DNA of 11,331 nucleotides from Alphaproteobacteria bacterium. Its GTDB lineage: Bacteria; Pseudomonadota; Alphaproteobacteria; Micavibrionales; CSBR16-224. Positions 1-6,271 of the stretch are shown here, one piece after another. The translations under genes were made by a program, and so were the position numbers. The notes under the pieces are model-generated. The model did no database searches. It was given only the letters and a program-made list of their open reading frames with translations, and had not been told where the DNA came from. Position 1 is the first letter of the stretch. The number at the start of each line of letters is the position of its first letter. The stretch spans positions 1-11,331 of the forward strand of contig SKHU01000108.1 in assembly GCA_007116755.1 (NCBI GenBank), written 5' to 3'.

Positions 1-1074
1 AAAACCAAGGAAGAACGTGCCGCGGCACGCAAAGCGTTTTTTGCGCATCTGAAATGGCGGACAAGTCTGGTTTTTAAAGGTCTGAAGGGTATGCGGAAAG
101 AACTCGCCAAACAGGTTGCGGCGGAAGATCACAAAAAAGTTAATAGCCTGCTGAACAATTTCAATTTTGATAGAGCTGTCGGCGAACATCTGGGCAAGCC
201 GATCATCATTCTGGGGTGGGAAGAAGCGATTGCGCAGAAAAAGGAAGGGCTTTATGAGCTTTTGCTCAATCACCCTGCGGATCCGGGATTGCGGGAAAAG
301 AAAGCGGGCTATTCCTATACAAAAGATATTCAGCCCGGCCAATATGTTATGGCCTATGCCGTTGCCTTAAAGGAAAAGGATTTGCTGCAGGCTGTTCTGA
401 AAGCCGGAGTCGATCCGAATTTTGCATGGTGCGAGTTTGACTGGAAGACGCGGGGATTGCGGGGAGCGCCGCTGAGCAACGCGATCGCGCGCCATGATGT
501 TGAATTTACTGAAATCCTGTTGCAGCACGAGGCCAAAGCAGGATACAGCGATGTGGCGGTGCTGGTCAAAAACCTGTCGGAAAAGCGCGGTGTTAAAACG
601 GGGCATCAATGCCTTGATCTGATTTTGGCACAAAAACCGCCTATAGACGGTGAAAACGGCGAGCTTCTGCGTGTGGCGGCATCGGGACGCGATGCAAAGA
701 CATTTGAAAAACTTTTACAAGCCGGTGCGGATTTGGAATTATCCTGGCGCTATACGCATGACCGCGATATTGCGGCATTTATGCAGCCCTATGTTGAAAA
801 AAGCCGCGCCGGATGGCATCTGGCCGGTGAGGATGTTGTCATCAAGGTCAGCTATGCTGCAGATACGGATACGCGCGTGCGTGAAATTTTCAATTTCGGC
901 AGCGAAATTGTAACAACGCAGATCAATGACGATATTCCGACGCAATTGCCGTTCAATCAGGTGGCGCAAAAGCAGATTCAAAAGGCGAAAGAGCAATGCA
1001 ATACGCTGCAGGGCAAAAGCCGCCCAAACAAAACGGCAACGACCGTTCCGGCGCAAAAACGCAATAAAAAATAA
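1..1074 (+). CDS. Ankyrin-repeat-like protein (paralogue A), 5' end outside window
   Basis: The frame is open from base 1, and the 30 codons before the first internal ATG (position 91) read like coding sequence (basic, AAARKAFFAHLKW). The gene therefore probably starts upstream. An ATG start at 91 is possible, but the nearest purine-rich stretch (AAGGG) lies only 1 nt from it. Several degenerate ankyrin-like helical pairs are visible, for example AVLKAGVDPN, then PLSNAIARHDVEFTEILLQHEA, then LLRVAASGRDAKTFEKLLQAGADLEL. The C-terminal part (Trp272, IKVSY, FNF297-299, then a Lys/Gln-rich helix) matches the C-terminal module of the two minus-strand paralogues at 3450-5534. There is no signal peptide in the visible part, so it is probably cytoplasmic or an exported effector; function unknown. 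It converges on the phosphatase homologue with only 9 bp between stop codons and no visible terminator. The coding call is firm; the start and function are not. Confidence 0.8.
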   Translation, partial: KTKEERAAARKAFFAHLKWRTSLVFKGLKGMRKELAKQVAAEDHKKVNSLLNNFNFDRAVGEHLGKPIIILGWEEAIAQKKEGLYELLLNHPADPGLREKKAGYSYTKDIQPGQYVMAYAVALKEKDLLQAVLKAGVDPNFAWCEFDWKTRGLRGAPLSNAIARHDVEFTEILLQHEAKAGYSDVAVLVKNLSEKRGVKTGHQCLDLILAQKPPIDGENGELLRVAASGRDAKTFEKLLQAGADLELSWRYTHDRDIAAFMQPYVEKSRAGWHLAGEDVVIKVSYAADTDTRVREIFNFGSEIVTTQINDDIPTQLPFNQVAQKQIQKAKEQCNTLQGKSRPNKTATTVPAQKRNKK

Positions 1075-1083
1075 ATATAGCTC

Positions 1084-1914
1084 TTAGACCGTTTTCACAT
1101 CAATAAGTTCACCGTCTCCGGCAAGCAGAGAGCAGGTGACAGGGCGGTGCGCATGATCCTCTGTTGCACCGTCAAGGCTCATTGTCACGCCGTTGACGGC
1201 AATTCCCCGGGATTTCGGATCAAAGCCGCGAATGACGTATGAAAACGGGGCATAGGCATCATGAAGATTGTCGAATGCATTGTTTTCCCACCAAAAGCTG
1301 TCCTGCTGTGCGGAAAGCGGTTTGGCGGGGTCGATGCCCGCATGGACGAACAGCAAAGGGTTTTCACCTTCCGTGAAGGCGGCGCGACGCAGAGCCGACA
1401 TAAATGCGCCGTGCCCGGGGCAATTGCGTATATTGCGCCGCAAAGTGCCTGTCCAGCGTGTCAGACTTAAAATGCCCTCGCGGCAGGCGCGGCGGCCGTC
1501 TTCTATGTCTCCGCCGTAATCCCGCAATGTTTGCGCCGCACCGTTTTCCAGCATCCATTCAAAGACAGCGGCGGGGTCGCGGGCGAATTGCAGTTGCAGG
1601 AGTTTTTGCCAGATTTCCTCCTGCCGGCCGCGCAGATAGACGATATCGCGCATCAGAATACCGGGACGCGCCATCAGGCATTTGCGAAAATGCAGCAGAT
1701 CATCCAGCGTTTCCCTGACGGAAGATGATGCATCGGTTGTTCCGCCGATGTAATTGCCGAAATAGACAAGGCGGTCGCCGGGGGTGAAGCTCTCATAAAT
1801 TTCTTTGTGAACGCTCTGCAGGCACGCCGTGTTGCCGTGAATTGCCGAAACCGTCCATATGCGCCTTGGCGCTTTCAGATTGGCAAATCGCGGATCGGTT
1901 GCACGCTCTGTCAT
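1084..1914 (-). CDS. PPP-family metallophosphoesterase homologue, probably inactive
   Basis: 276 aa with the order of motifs of PPP/Ap4A-hydrolase-type calcineurin-fold phosphatases, but with the ligands replaced. GDxHG reads SAIHG (residues 23-27, Asp to Ala). GDxxDRG reads GNYIGGT (53-59, both Asp lost and Arg lost). LRGNHE reads LRGRQEE (94-100, Asn to Arg and His to Gln). FVHAGI (189-194) keeps its His. The late FGHT-like site reads IRGFDP (228-233), also without His. The fold is recognisable but a two-metal active site could not form in the usual way, so I infer a binding or regulatory protein. The start is the ATG at 1914; its Shine-Dalgarno is weak (AGGGA about 12 nt upstream). It is the last gene of the minus-strand run, 154 bp after pyrC, and may have its own promoter at 2015-2044. 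It could be a conserved alphaproteobacterial pseudo-enzyme rather than a decaying gene, because the frame is intact. Confidence 0.85.
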   Translation of the reverse strand: MTERATDPRFANLKAPRRIWTVSAIHGNTACLQSVHKEIYESFTPGDRLVYFGNYIGGTTDASSSVRETLDDLLHFRKCLMARPGILMRDIVYLRGRQEEIWQKLLQLQFARDPAAVFEWMLENGAAQTLRDYGGDIEDGRRACREGILSLTRWTGTLRRNIRNCPGHGAFMSALRRAAFTEGENPLLFVHAGIDPAKPLSAQQDSFWWENNAFDNLHDAYAPFSYVIRGFDPKSRGIAVNGVTMSLDGATEDHAHRPVTCSLLAGDGELIDVKTV

Positions 1915-1989
1915 AAGTGAGGAAATCCCTGAAGTTTTGCATTTTATTGTTTTTGTTTTGAGAAAAAACGAGGGTGGGCGGGACGGAAA

Positions 1990-2008
1990 AAGGATATTGA
2001 AAATCCTT
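1990..2008 (-). other. Small hairpin between pyrC and the phosphatase gene
   Basis: Arms AAGGAT (1990-1995) and ATCCTT (2003-2008) form a perfect 6-bp stem with a 7-nt loop. Read on the minus strand it is followed by TTTCC. It could be a weak terminator for pyrC. If transcription starts at the promoter candidate upstream (about 2008), it would instead be a hairpin at the very 5' end of the phosphatase mRNA. The short AT-rich stem makes either role uncertain. Confidence 0.3.
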
Positions 2009-2014
2009 CTCTTT

Positions 2015-2044
2015 ATCCTATCACAAGTGATTCGCTTGCGTAAA
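2015..2044 (-). promoter_or_regulatory. Candidate promoter for the phosphatase homologue
   Basis: On the minus strand a -35-like TTTACG (2039-2044) is followed after 18 bp by TAGGAT (2015-2020), with TG one base before it as in an extended -10. The predicted start near 2008 falls about 95 nt before the ATG at 1914. Each hexamer matches the sigma-70 consensus at 4 of 6 positions. A GANTC site lies in the spacer, and a GANTC-containing palindrome ends just upstream of the -35. This is inferred from sequence only. Confidence 0.35.
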
Positions 2045-2048
2045 CCCC

Positions 2049-2068
2049 TGATTCATATTTGTGAATCA
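2049..2068. repeat. Perfect palindrome with two GANTC sites after pyrC
   Basis: Arms TGATTCA (2049-2055) and TGAATCA (2062-2068) are exact inverse complements with a 6-nt centre. The right arm ends on the base next to the pyrC stop codon. Each arm holds a GANTC motif, the site methylated by the alphaproteobacterial CcrM enzyme. There is no T-run on either side, so it is not an obvious terminator. It lies 4 bp upstream of the candidate phosphatase -35 and could be an operator. Confidence 0.5.
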
Positions 2069-3382
2069 TTATCGCGCAAATGCGGCGCTTTTCCCGCGCG
2101 GTGTGCCGATGATTTCATCCTCGCGCATGGCAATCTCCCCGCCCAGAACGGCCATCACCGGCCAGCCCTGCACCTCCATGCCGTCAAACGGTGTCCAGCC
2201 GCATTTGCTTTTCATGAGATCATGCGTAAGGGTGCGCTTTTGTTGCATATCAACAATTGTCAGATCGGCATCATAGCCTGTTTCCAGCCGCCCTTTGCCT
2301 TTGATGCCGTAAATGCGCTGCGGGTTGTGGCAGACCAGATCGGCAAAACGCTCAAGGCTCAGCCGTCCCTGATTGATATGATTCAGCATAAGAGGAACAA
2401 GCGTCTGTACGCCCGGCATACCGCTGGGGCTTTGCGGATAGGGGCGGGATTTTTCCTCGCGCGTATGCGGGGCGTGATCCGAGCCGATCAGATCCACCGT
2501 ACCGTTTTCTACGCCCTGCCATAGCCCGTCCTGATGATGCTTTTCACGGATCGGCGGGTTCATCTGTGCGAATGTACCGATTGTCTCATAGCAATCCGGC
2601 GCAAACAGGGTCAGATGCTGCGGCGTGACCTCGACTGTTGCAATGTCTTTATTCTCGGCCAGCAACGCCATTTCCTCCGCCGTTGTGATATGCAGTACAT
2701 GGATTTTTCGGCCGGTTTTGCGGGAAAGCGCCAAAAGGCGGCGCGTGGCATTCAGCGCCGTTTCAACATCGCGCCAATGCGGGTGCAGCGTAACATCGCC
2801 GCTGCCCGCGACCAGCGCGGCGCGTTCTTTCAGGCGGAATTCGTCTTCGGCATGTACCGCAACGCGGCGTGTGCCATGTGCCAGAATGCGCTCCAGCGTA
2901 GCATCGTCTTCTGTCAGAAGATTGCCGGTGCTCGATCCCATAAAAACCTTTATGCCGCAACAGCCCGGCAGTTTTTCCAGTTCGGCAAGATTTTCGGCAT
3001 TCTCGCCCGTGCCGCCGACAAAAAATGCGTAATGGCACCATGCCCGTCCGGCTGCGCGGTCAAGCTTGTCTTGTAGGGCTTCTGCCGTGGTGGTCAGCGG
3101 ATCGGTATTCGGCATTTCAAAAATACAAGTGACACCGCCGGCCAGCGCGGAAAGTGTGCCCGTGGCCAGATCCTCCTTATGCGTGTTGCCCGGTTCGCGG
3201 AAATGCACCTGCGTGTCAATGACACCGGGAAGGATATGCAGGCCGCCGCAGTCGGTTGTTTCGGCGGCCTCGCCGTCGATTGCGCCGATCGCGGCGATTT
3301 TTCCGTCTTTGACGGCGATATCGGCTGTGATGATGCCGTCCGGTGTGACGGCCTGTCCGTTTTTGAAAATTTTGTCATACAT
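2069..3382 (-). CDS. pyrC: Dihydroorotase
   Basis: 437 aa, amidohydrolase superfamily. It interconverts N-carbamoyl-aspartate and dihydroorotate, the third step of de novo pyrimidine synthesis, in the cytoplasm. Visible motifs are DTQVHFREPG (56-65), a Lys in GIKVFMGSSTG (143-153), VAVHAEDE (175-182), HVLHITT (228-234), NPPIR (275-279) and LIGSDHAPH (298-306) with the expected Asp302. The first His of the metal-binding HxH is Gln58. The start is set by a strong Shine-Dalgarno (GGGAGG, 10 nt before the ATG at 3382); an in-frame ATG 30 nt earlier lacks one. It is downstream of ankyrin-like gene B (67-bp gap) and shares no function with its neighbours. A weak promoter (TTGCTT at 3427-3432, 17 bp, TATCAC at 3404-3409 on the minus strand) lies in that gap. 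Allantoinase or hydantoinase is a less likely reading because of the FREPG and GSDHAPH context. Confidence 0.93.
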   Translation of the reverse strand: MYDKIFKNGQAVTPDGIITADIAVKDGKIAAIGAIDGEAAETTDCGGLHILPGVIDTQVHFREPGNTHKEDLATGTLSALAGGVTCIFEMPNTDPLTTTAEALQDKLDRAAGRAWCHYAFFVGGTGENAENLAELEKLPGCCGIKVFMGSSTGNLLTEDDATLERILAHGTRRVAVHAEDEFRLKERAALVAGSGDVTLHPHWRDVETALNATRRLLALSRKTGRKIHVLHITTAEEMALLAENKDIATVEVTPQHLTLFAPDCYETIGTFAQMNPPIREKHHQDGLWQGVENGTVDLIGSDHAPHTREEKSRPYPQSPSGMPGVQTLVPLMLNHINQGRLSLERFADLVCHNPQRIYGIKGKGRLETGYDADLTIVDMQQKRTLTHDLMKSKCGWTPFDGMEVQGWPVMAVLGGEIAMREDEIIGTPRGKSAAFAR

Positions 3383-3449
3383 ATTCTTTTTCCTCCCTGC
3401 ACCGTGATACAACGGAGAAAAAAGAAAAGCAATGCACCGTTTTTGTTAA

Positions 3450-4499
3450 TTAATGCATTTGTGTGGGCGGCTTCGGCGGAGAATCGTTACGGTGTGCGCT
3501 GCTGTGCAGATGCGTATGGCGCGTATAATTTTCCAGAGCTTCCGGCCTGCCCCCCAGTGATTTTAATTGGGCGTGTGCCTGTTTGATTTCCTCTTTATGG
3601 CGCACATCGTCAAAACTTTGTGTCAGGCCGAAAGAAACGGATTTAACCTCGCCATCCGTATCCAGCACCTCGGTGACTTTGTCGATTTCCTGCGAGAGGA
3701 AATTGAAGGTTTTGGTCAGGCGCATTTTTCCCGGGATATACGAGATTTTTGCAATAGCATGATCATCAATGATCGCCCATTTTGAAGCATGCGCTGCGGG
3801 GGCATTGAGGTTGCGATAGGCGCTGTCATCCTCCAGCATACTGAAACGGTGGGCAAGGTAAGCCTTTGTCGGTGCCGTTTCCGCTTCGCTGAAATCTTCT
3901 TTGTAAAAATGCGCGCCGTTGTCCAGAAACAATTCGATCAGTTCGATCCGGCCTTTTTCAATGGCACTGACCAGCGGCGTATATTTGCGTTTGCCACTGC
4001 GTGAAAAACGGGTATTGCCGCATTTTTCCGTATCGGCACCGTAGGACAGCAGCAAAGCGGCAAAATCCATCCTGTCCTCGTCTTCTACAAGCGTTGTATG
4101 GCCCAGCAGCGTATAATCATCATCTTTGGTGCCGAAGCTGTTGATATCAATAAAACCGTCTTTTTGCTTATTGACCGCCAGAAGAAAGTGCAAACGCCAC
4201 AGATTGCCGTCGATAATCGCGGCCGAGGCCTGTTTATTGCGCCATTCCTGATCTTCTTCAAAGCTCTGTTTTGCCCATGCGATATCGTCTTCTGTCGGGG
4301 CCGGGATAATAACAGGGCGCATTTCACCGCTTGGCATTGGAATTGTGCCGCGCTGTTCATTGCGATCGATCATTTTTTCAAGATTGTCTGCAGTGATTTC
4401 TTTACCGTTTTGCGGGCGCGGCGTTGTCGGCAGGCGCAATACGGGTTTGTCCCGGCCGGTATGGTGCGGCTTTTTCGGGGGCGTAGGCGTATCCGTCAT
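3450..4499 (-). CDS. Ankyrin-like protein with W-FNF C-terminal module (paralogue B)
   Basis: 349 aa, no signal peptide or membrane segment. A Pro/Lys-rich, probably disordered start (1-70) is followed by DDIAWAKQ (71-78) and NLWRLHFLL (99-107). Two ankyrin-like units come next (MDFAALLLSYGADTE about 144-158; TPLVSAIEKGRIELIELFLDNGAHF about 174-198), then KAYLAHR (212-218). The C-terminal module runs from Trp241 through KISY (251-254) and FNF (265-267) to a helix ending in GG (316-317), with a His-rich tail. It aligns along its length with the next gene (paralogue C), so the two are tandem duplicates. The start ATG has AAGAGG 5 nt upstream. Its own promoter candidate lies at 4550-4578. Function unknown; ankyrin repeats usually bind proteins, so a binding role is the most I would infer. 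Confidence 0.88.
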   Translation of the reverse strand: MTDTPTPPKKPHHTGRDKPVLRLPTTPRPQNGKEITADNLEKMIDRNEQRGTIPMPSGEMRPVIIPAPTEDDIAWAKQSFEEDQEWRNKQASAAIIDGNLWRLHFLLAVNKQKDGFIDINSFGTKDDDYTLLGHTTLVEDEDRMDFAALLLSYGADTEKCGNTRFSRSGKRKYTPLVSAIEKGRIELIELFLDNGAHFYKEDFSEAETAPTKAYLAHRFSMLEDDSAYRNLNAPAAHASKWAIIDDHAIAKISYIPGKMRLTKTFNFLSQEIDKVTEVLDTDGEVKSVSFGLTQSFDDVRHKEEIKQAHAQLKSLGGRPEALENYTRHTHLHSSAHRNDSPPKPPTQMH

Positions 4500-4549
4500 G
4501 GAAACCTCTTCAAGCGGTTTTTATTGTTTTTTAGGAATATTGCTTGAAA

Positions 4550-4578
4550 ACGCTATCATGCGCAATCTTATATGTCAA
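4550..4578 (-). promoter_or_regulatory. Candidate promoter of ankyrin-like gene B
   Basis: On the minus strand TTGACA (4573-4578) is followed after exactly 17 bp by TAGCGT (4550-4555), a weak -10 that keeps the key T, A and final T. Seven bases further the sequence CAATATTCCTAAAAA (4528-4542) matches the same element after the promoter of gene C at the same spacing. It sits in the 84-bp gap between C and B, about 45 nt from the B start codon. Confidence 0.55.
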
Positions 4579-4583
4579 TGCTG

Positions 4584-5534
4584 TTAGGGGGCGCGTTTTT
4601 TTATAGACCGCACGGATTGTGCATATCGGGTAAGGCTTGGATCGCCGCCTTGTCGGGTGAATTCGGCACAAGCATCCGCAATTTCTCTGCGGTTATGTAT
4701 ATTTTTGAAACCTTCAGTCTGCGATGGCGTACCCGTTGCAGTAACACGGTTTTTTTCGTCAAGCGTTTCGGTGAAACGAAAAATATGCTCGGCTTTGAAA
4801 TTAAAAACCGTATTCAGCCGCATTCGCTCCGGTACGGTCACGGTTTTGATGATGCTGTCCCCGGCTATACGCCACTGCACCATATCTTTTGTACTGTCTT
4901 CTTCCGGCGGCGCGCTTGCAGCAGGAAGTGCTGTTGCGGGAGATTGCTGACCGTTATTGAGGTTTCGGCATTCGGCATTTCTGATATCTAACGGAGATTT
5001 GGCCGCGTTTGCCAGATATGCTTTGATTTCAAGATGATTTGTTAGCTGTAATTCGTCGGAATAGAATTTTGCACCGTTTTCGATCAGCAACTTGACCAGT
5101 CGAAAGTTGTTCCGTATCAACGCCTGACAAATGGGGGTTGGGAGCCTTAGACCGGAACTTCCTCTGTTCATGTCGGCTCCGCTCGCCAACAGTAAAACAG
5201 CACCGACATAGTCTCCTCTGACGACAGAATCAGACAGTGGCGTATCAGCATCAATCCACGGTGAGTTCAGAATTTTATTTTGTTCCGCAGCCGTTTTTTC
5301 CTTTTTGATATATTCCAGCAAATGGTGTAGACGCCATATATTATGCTGCGTGTATTTGCATAGCTCGCAATATAATTTTGTGTTGGGCTTTTTATCCAGT
5401 TTTTGCGCCCATTTTAAGTCGGATCGGGACGGTGAGGGCAGGGTGATGGTCTCTGAGCGGCCGTTTGGCAGGGTAACGGTAATATCCTGCGGCGGTGGAG
5501 GCGGAGGCAGCGTTTTATTTTTGCGAAAAAGCAT
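4584..5534 (-). CDS. Ankyrin-like protein with W-FNF C-terminal module (paralogue C)
   Basis: 316 aa from the ATG at 5534. A TTG three codons earlier (5543) is an alternative, and neither has a clear Shine-Dalgarno. A hexaproline (10-15) follows the basic N-terminus. Then come DLKWAQKL and NIWRLHHLL, matching paralogue B, ankyrin-like units (GAVLLLASGADMN; QALIRNNFRLVKLLIENGAKFY), KAYLANA, and a Pro/Ala-rich linker. The C-terminal module has Trp221, FNF (244-246) and a helix ending in GG (296-297). It is the first gene of the minus-strand run, with a good sigma-70 promoter at 5578-5606. No signal peptide or membrane segment is seen. Similarity to B covers the whole protein except parts of the N-terminus and linker, so B and C arose by tandem duplication and have diverged well. 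Function unknown. Confidence 0.85.
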   Translation of the reverse strand: MLFRKNKTLPPPPPPQDITVTLPNGRSETITLPSPSRSDLKWAQKLDKKPNTKLYCELCKYTQHNIWRLHHLLEYIKKEKTAAEQNKILNSPWIDADTPLSDSVVRGDYVGAVLLLASGADMNRGSSGLRLPTPICQALIRNNFRLVKLLIENGAKFYSDELQLTNHLEIKAYLANAAKSPLDIRNAECRNLNNGQQSPATALPAASAPPEEDSTKDMVQWRIAGDSIIKTVTVPERMRLNTVFNFKAEHIFRFTETLDEKNRVTATGTPSQTEGFKNIHNRREIADACAEFTRQGGDPSLTRYAQSVRSIKKRAP

Positions 5535-5577
5535 GAAAATCAAAAACCCGTATTATTTTTAGGAATATTGAAATGTA

Positions 5578-5606
5578 TTTATACACCATCCAATGCATTA
5601 TGTCAA
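5578..5606 (-). promoter_or_regulatory. Sigma-70-type promoter of ankyrin-like gene C
   Basis: On the minus strand TTGACA (5601-5606, perfect -35) is followed after exactly 17 bp by TATAAA (5578-5583, 5 of 6 matches). The predicted start is near 5571, giving a leader of roughly 35 nt to the ATG at 5534. The start region carries CAATATTCCTAAAAA (5556-5570), repeated at the same spacing upstream of gene B. This is the best promoter in the window. Confidence 0.75.
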
Positions 5607-5619
5607 TACTTGATGGTTG

Positions 5620-5635
5620 CGAATCGGTTGATTCG
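5620..5635. repeat. Inverted repeat with two GANTC sites upstream of the C promoter
   Basis: CGAATC (5620-5625) and GATTCG (5630-5635) form a perfect 6-bp inverted repeat with a 4-nt centre, 13 bp upstream of the -35 of gene C. Both arms contain a GANTC motif. It may be an operator or a CcrM methylation site pair. On the plus strand it is followed by TTTT, but nothing is evidently transcribed into it. Confidence 0.4.
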
Positions 5636-5942
5636 TTTTGGCGGCGTAAAAAAAATAGTGCTAAAAACGATCTTGCGAGGCCGTGGCTTTCAAAAAAAAT
5701 TACCGGAGAAAAACGGAGAATTTTCATGCGCGGCAAAACGTATGTTTATTGTCGCAGGCGTGTCACTGGGGGCAGAAAAATGAATTGCATTGATAAATAA
5801 CCGAAAAAACTATCTATCTGTAAAATATATCAAATTTTAACCGTATTTCCACGGGATTTGCCTGAAATTTCCCTTTTATTTTGCGTTGTAATACATTGAT
5901 TTGCAGATATTATTTACGATCTTTTAAGCGCATGATGCTATT

Positions 5943-5972
5943 CTGAAACTATGAGCCGACGAGAAGTTTCAG
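5943..5972 (+). promoter_or_regulatory. 8-bp inverted repeat upstream of the pilin gene
   Basis: CTGAAACT (5943-5950) and AGTTTCAG (5965-5972) are exact inverse complements separated by 14 nt. The right arm ends 58 bp before the pilin ATG. The half-site spacing of about two helical turns fits an operator for a dimeric regulator; it could also fold in a leader RNA if transcription starts upstream. Confidence 0.4.
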
Positions 5973-6030
5973 GAAGGCTGAACATTCGTTTTATACTGAA
6001 GACTAAAAAATTAACAAGGGAGTAAGAGTA

Positions 6031-6219
6031 ATGTTGAAATTATTGACCAAATACCAAGCCTGGAAATCCAGTGAAGATGGCGCCACAGCCATTGAATACG
6101 GTTTGATTGCCGCCGGCATTGCCGTTGCCATTAGCGCGGTCGTCTTTACCTTCGGTGAAGAACTGCGCGACCTGTTTGACAATATGGCAGGCAAAATTTC
6201 GGGTGCCGGCGAAGAATAA
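6031..6219 (+). CDS. flp: Flp/Fap-type pilin (Tad pilus major subunit)
   Basis: 62 aa, the usual size for Flp pilins (PilA of Caulobacter). A short basic leader ends at Gly17, followed by ATAIEYGLIAAG: the cleavage site with Glu at +5 and Tyr at +6 that defines the Flp motif. The hydrophobic stretch (about 21-42) is the membrane and assembly helix, and a short charged tail follows. The precursor would be cut by a TadV/CpaA prepilin peptidase (not in the window), extracted and polymerised by the TadA-TadB-TadC machine encoded at 7669-11265. The start is supported by AAGGGAG (6016-6022), 8 nt before the ATG. It is a single-gene unit with its own strong terminator at 6272-6303, as expected for an abundantly made subunit transcribed apart from the assembly operon. 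Confidence 0.95.
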   Translation: MLKLLTKYQAWKSSEDGATAIEYGLIAAGIAVAISAVVFTFGEELRDLFDNMAGKISGAGEE

Positions 6220-6271
6220 GGTTTCTTTGCCTTCCAACCCTCCTTGCGACATATACACATGGCTATACTAT

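Larger units (their letters stand above)
5607..6030. other. AT-rich intergenic region between gene C promoter and pilin gene
   Basis: About 420 bp between divergent genes. It holds the GANTC inverted repeat (5620-5635), a possible 24-codon basic ORF (5726-5800), and an inverted repeat (5943-5972) about 60 bp before the pilin start. A TATACT at 5992-5997 is a possible pilin -10 but no good -35 is placed with it. No RNA gene or longer coding region is convincing here. Confidence 0.5.

Noticed and set aside
1859..2524. Plus-strand frame of 221 codons opposite pyrC and its downstream gap
   Set aside because: It spans the antisense of well-conserved dihydroorotase motifs and the intergenic palindromes; no motif, no convincing ribosome site.
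4509..4548. Inverted repeat TTCAAGC/GCTTGAA (4509-4515, 4542-4548) that might hide the ribosome site of gene B
   Set aside because: The upstream arm falls at or before the predicted transcription start of the B promoter (about 4543), so the RNA would lack it; the loop is also 26 nt. It could still be a DNA site.
5515..5736. Minus-strand 73-codon frame across the gene C promoter
   Set aside because: It would overlap the TTGACA/TATAAA promoter of gene C, shares the C frame region only at its end, and shows no coding character.
5845..5885. GGGATTT...AAATTTCCC followed by TTTTATTTT as a terminator
   Set aside because: The arms pair only with an internal bulge and there is no upstream plus-strand gene that would need termination.
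5830..5990. CtrA-type sites (TTAA, 7 bases, TTAA) before the pilin gene, as in Caulobacter pilA
   Set aside because: Single TTAA half-sites occur (for example near 5836), but no pair with the required 7-base spacing was found.
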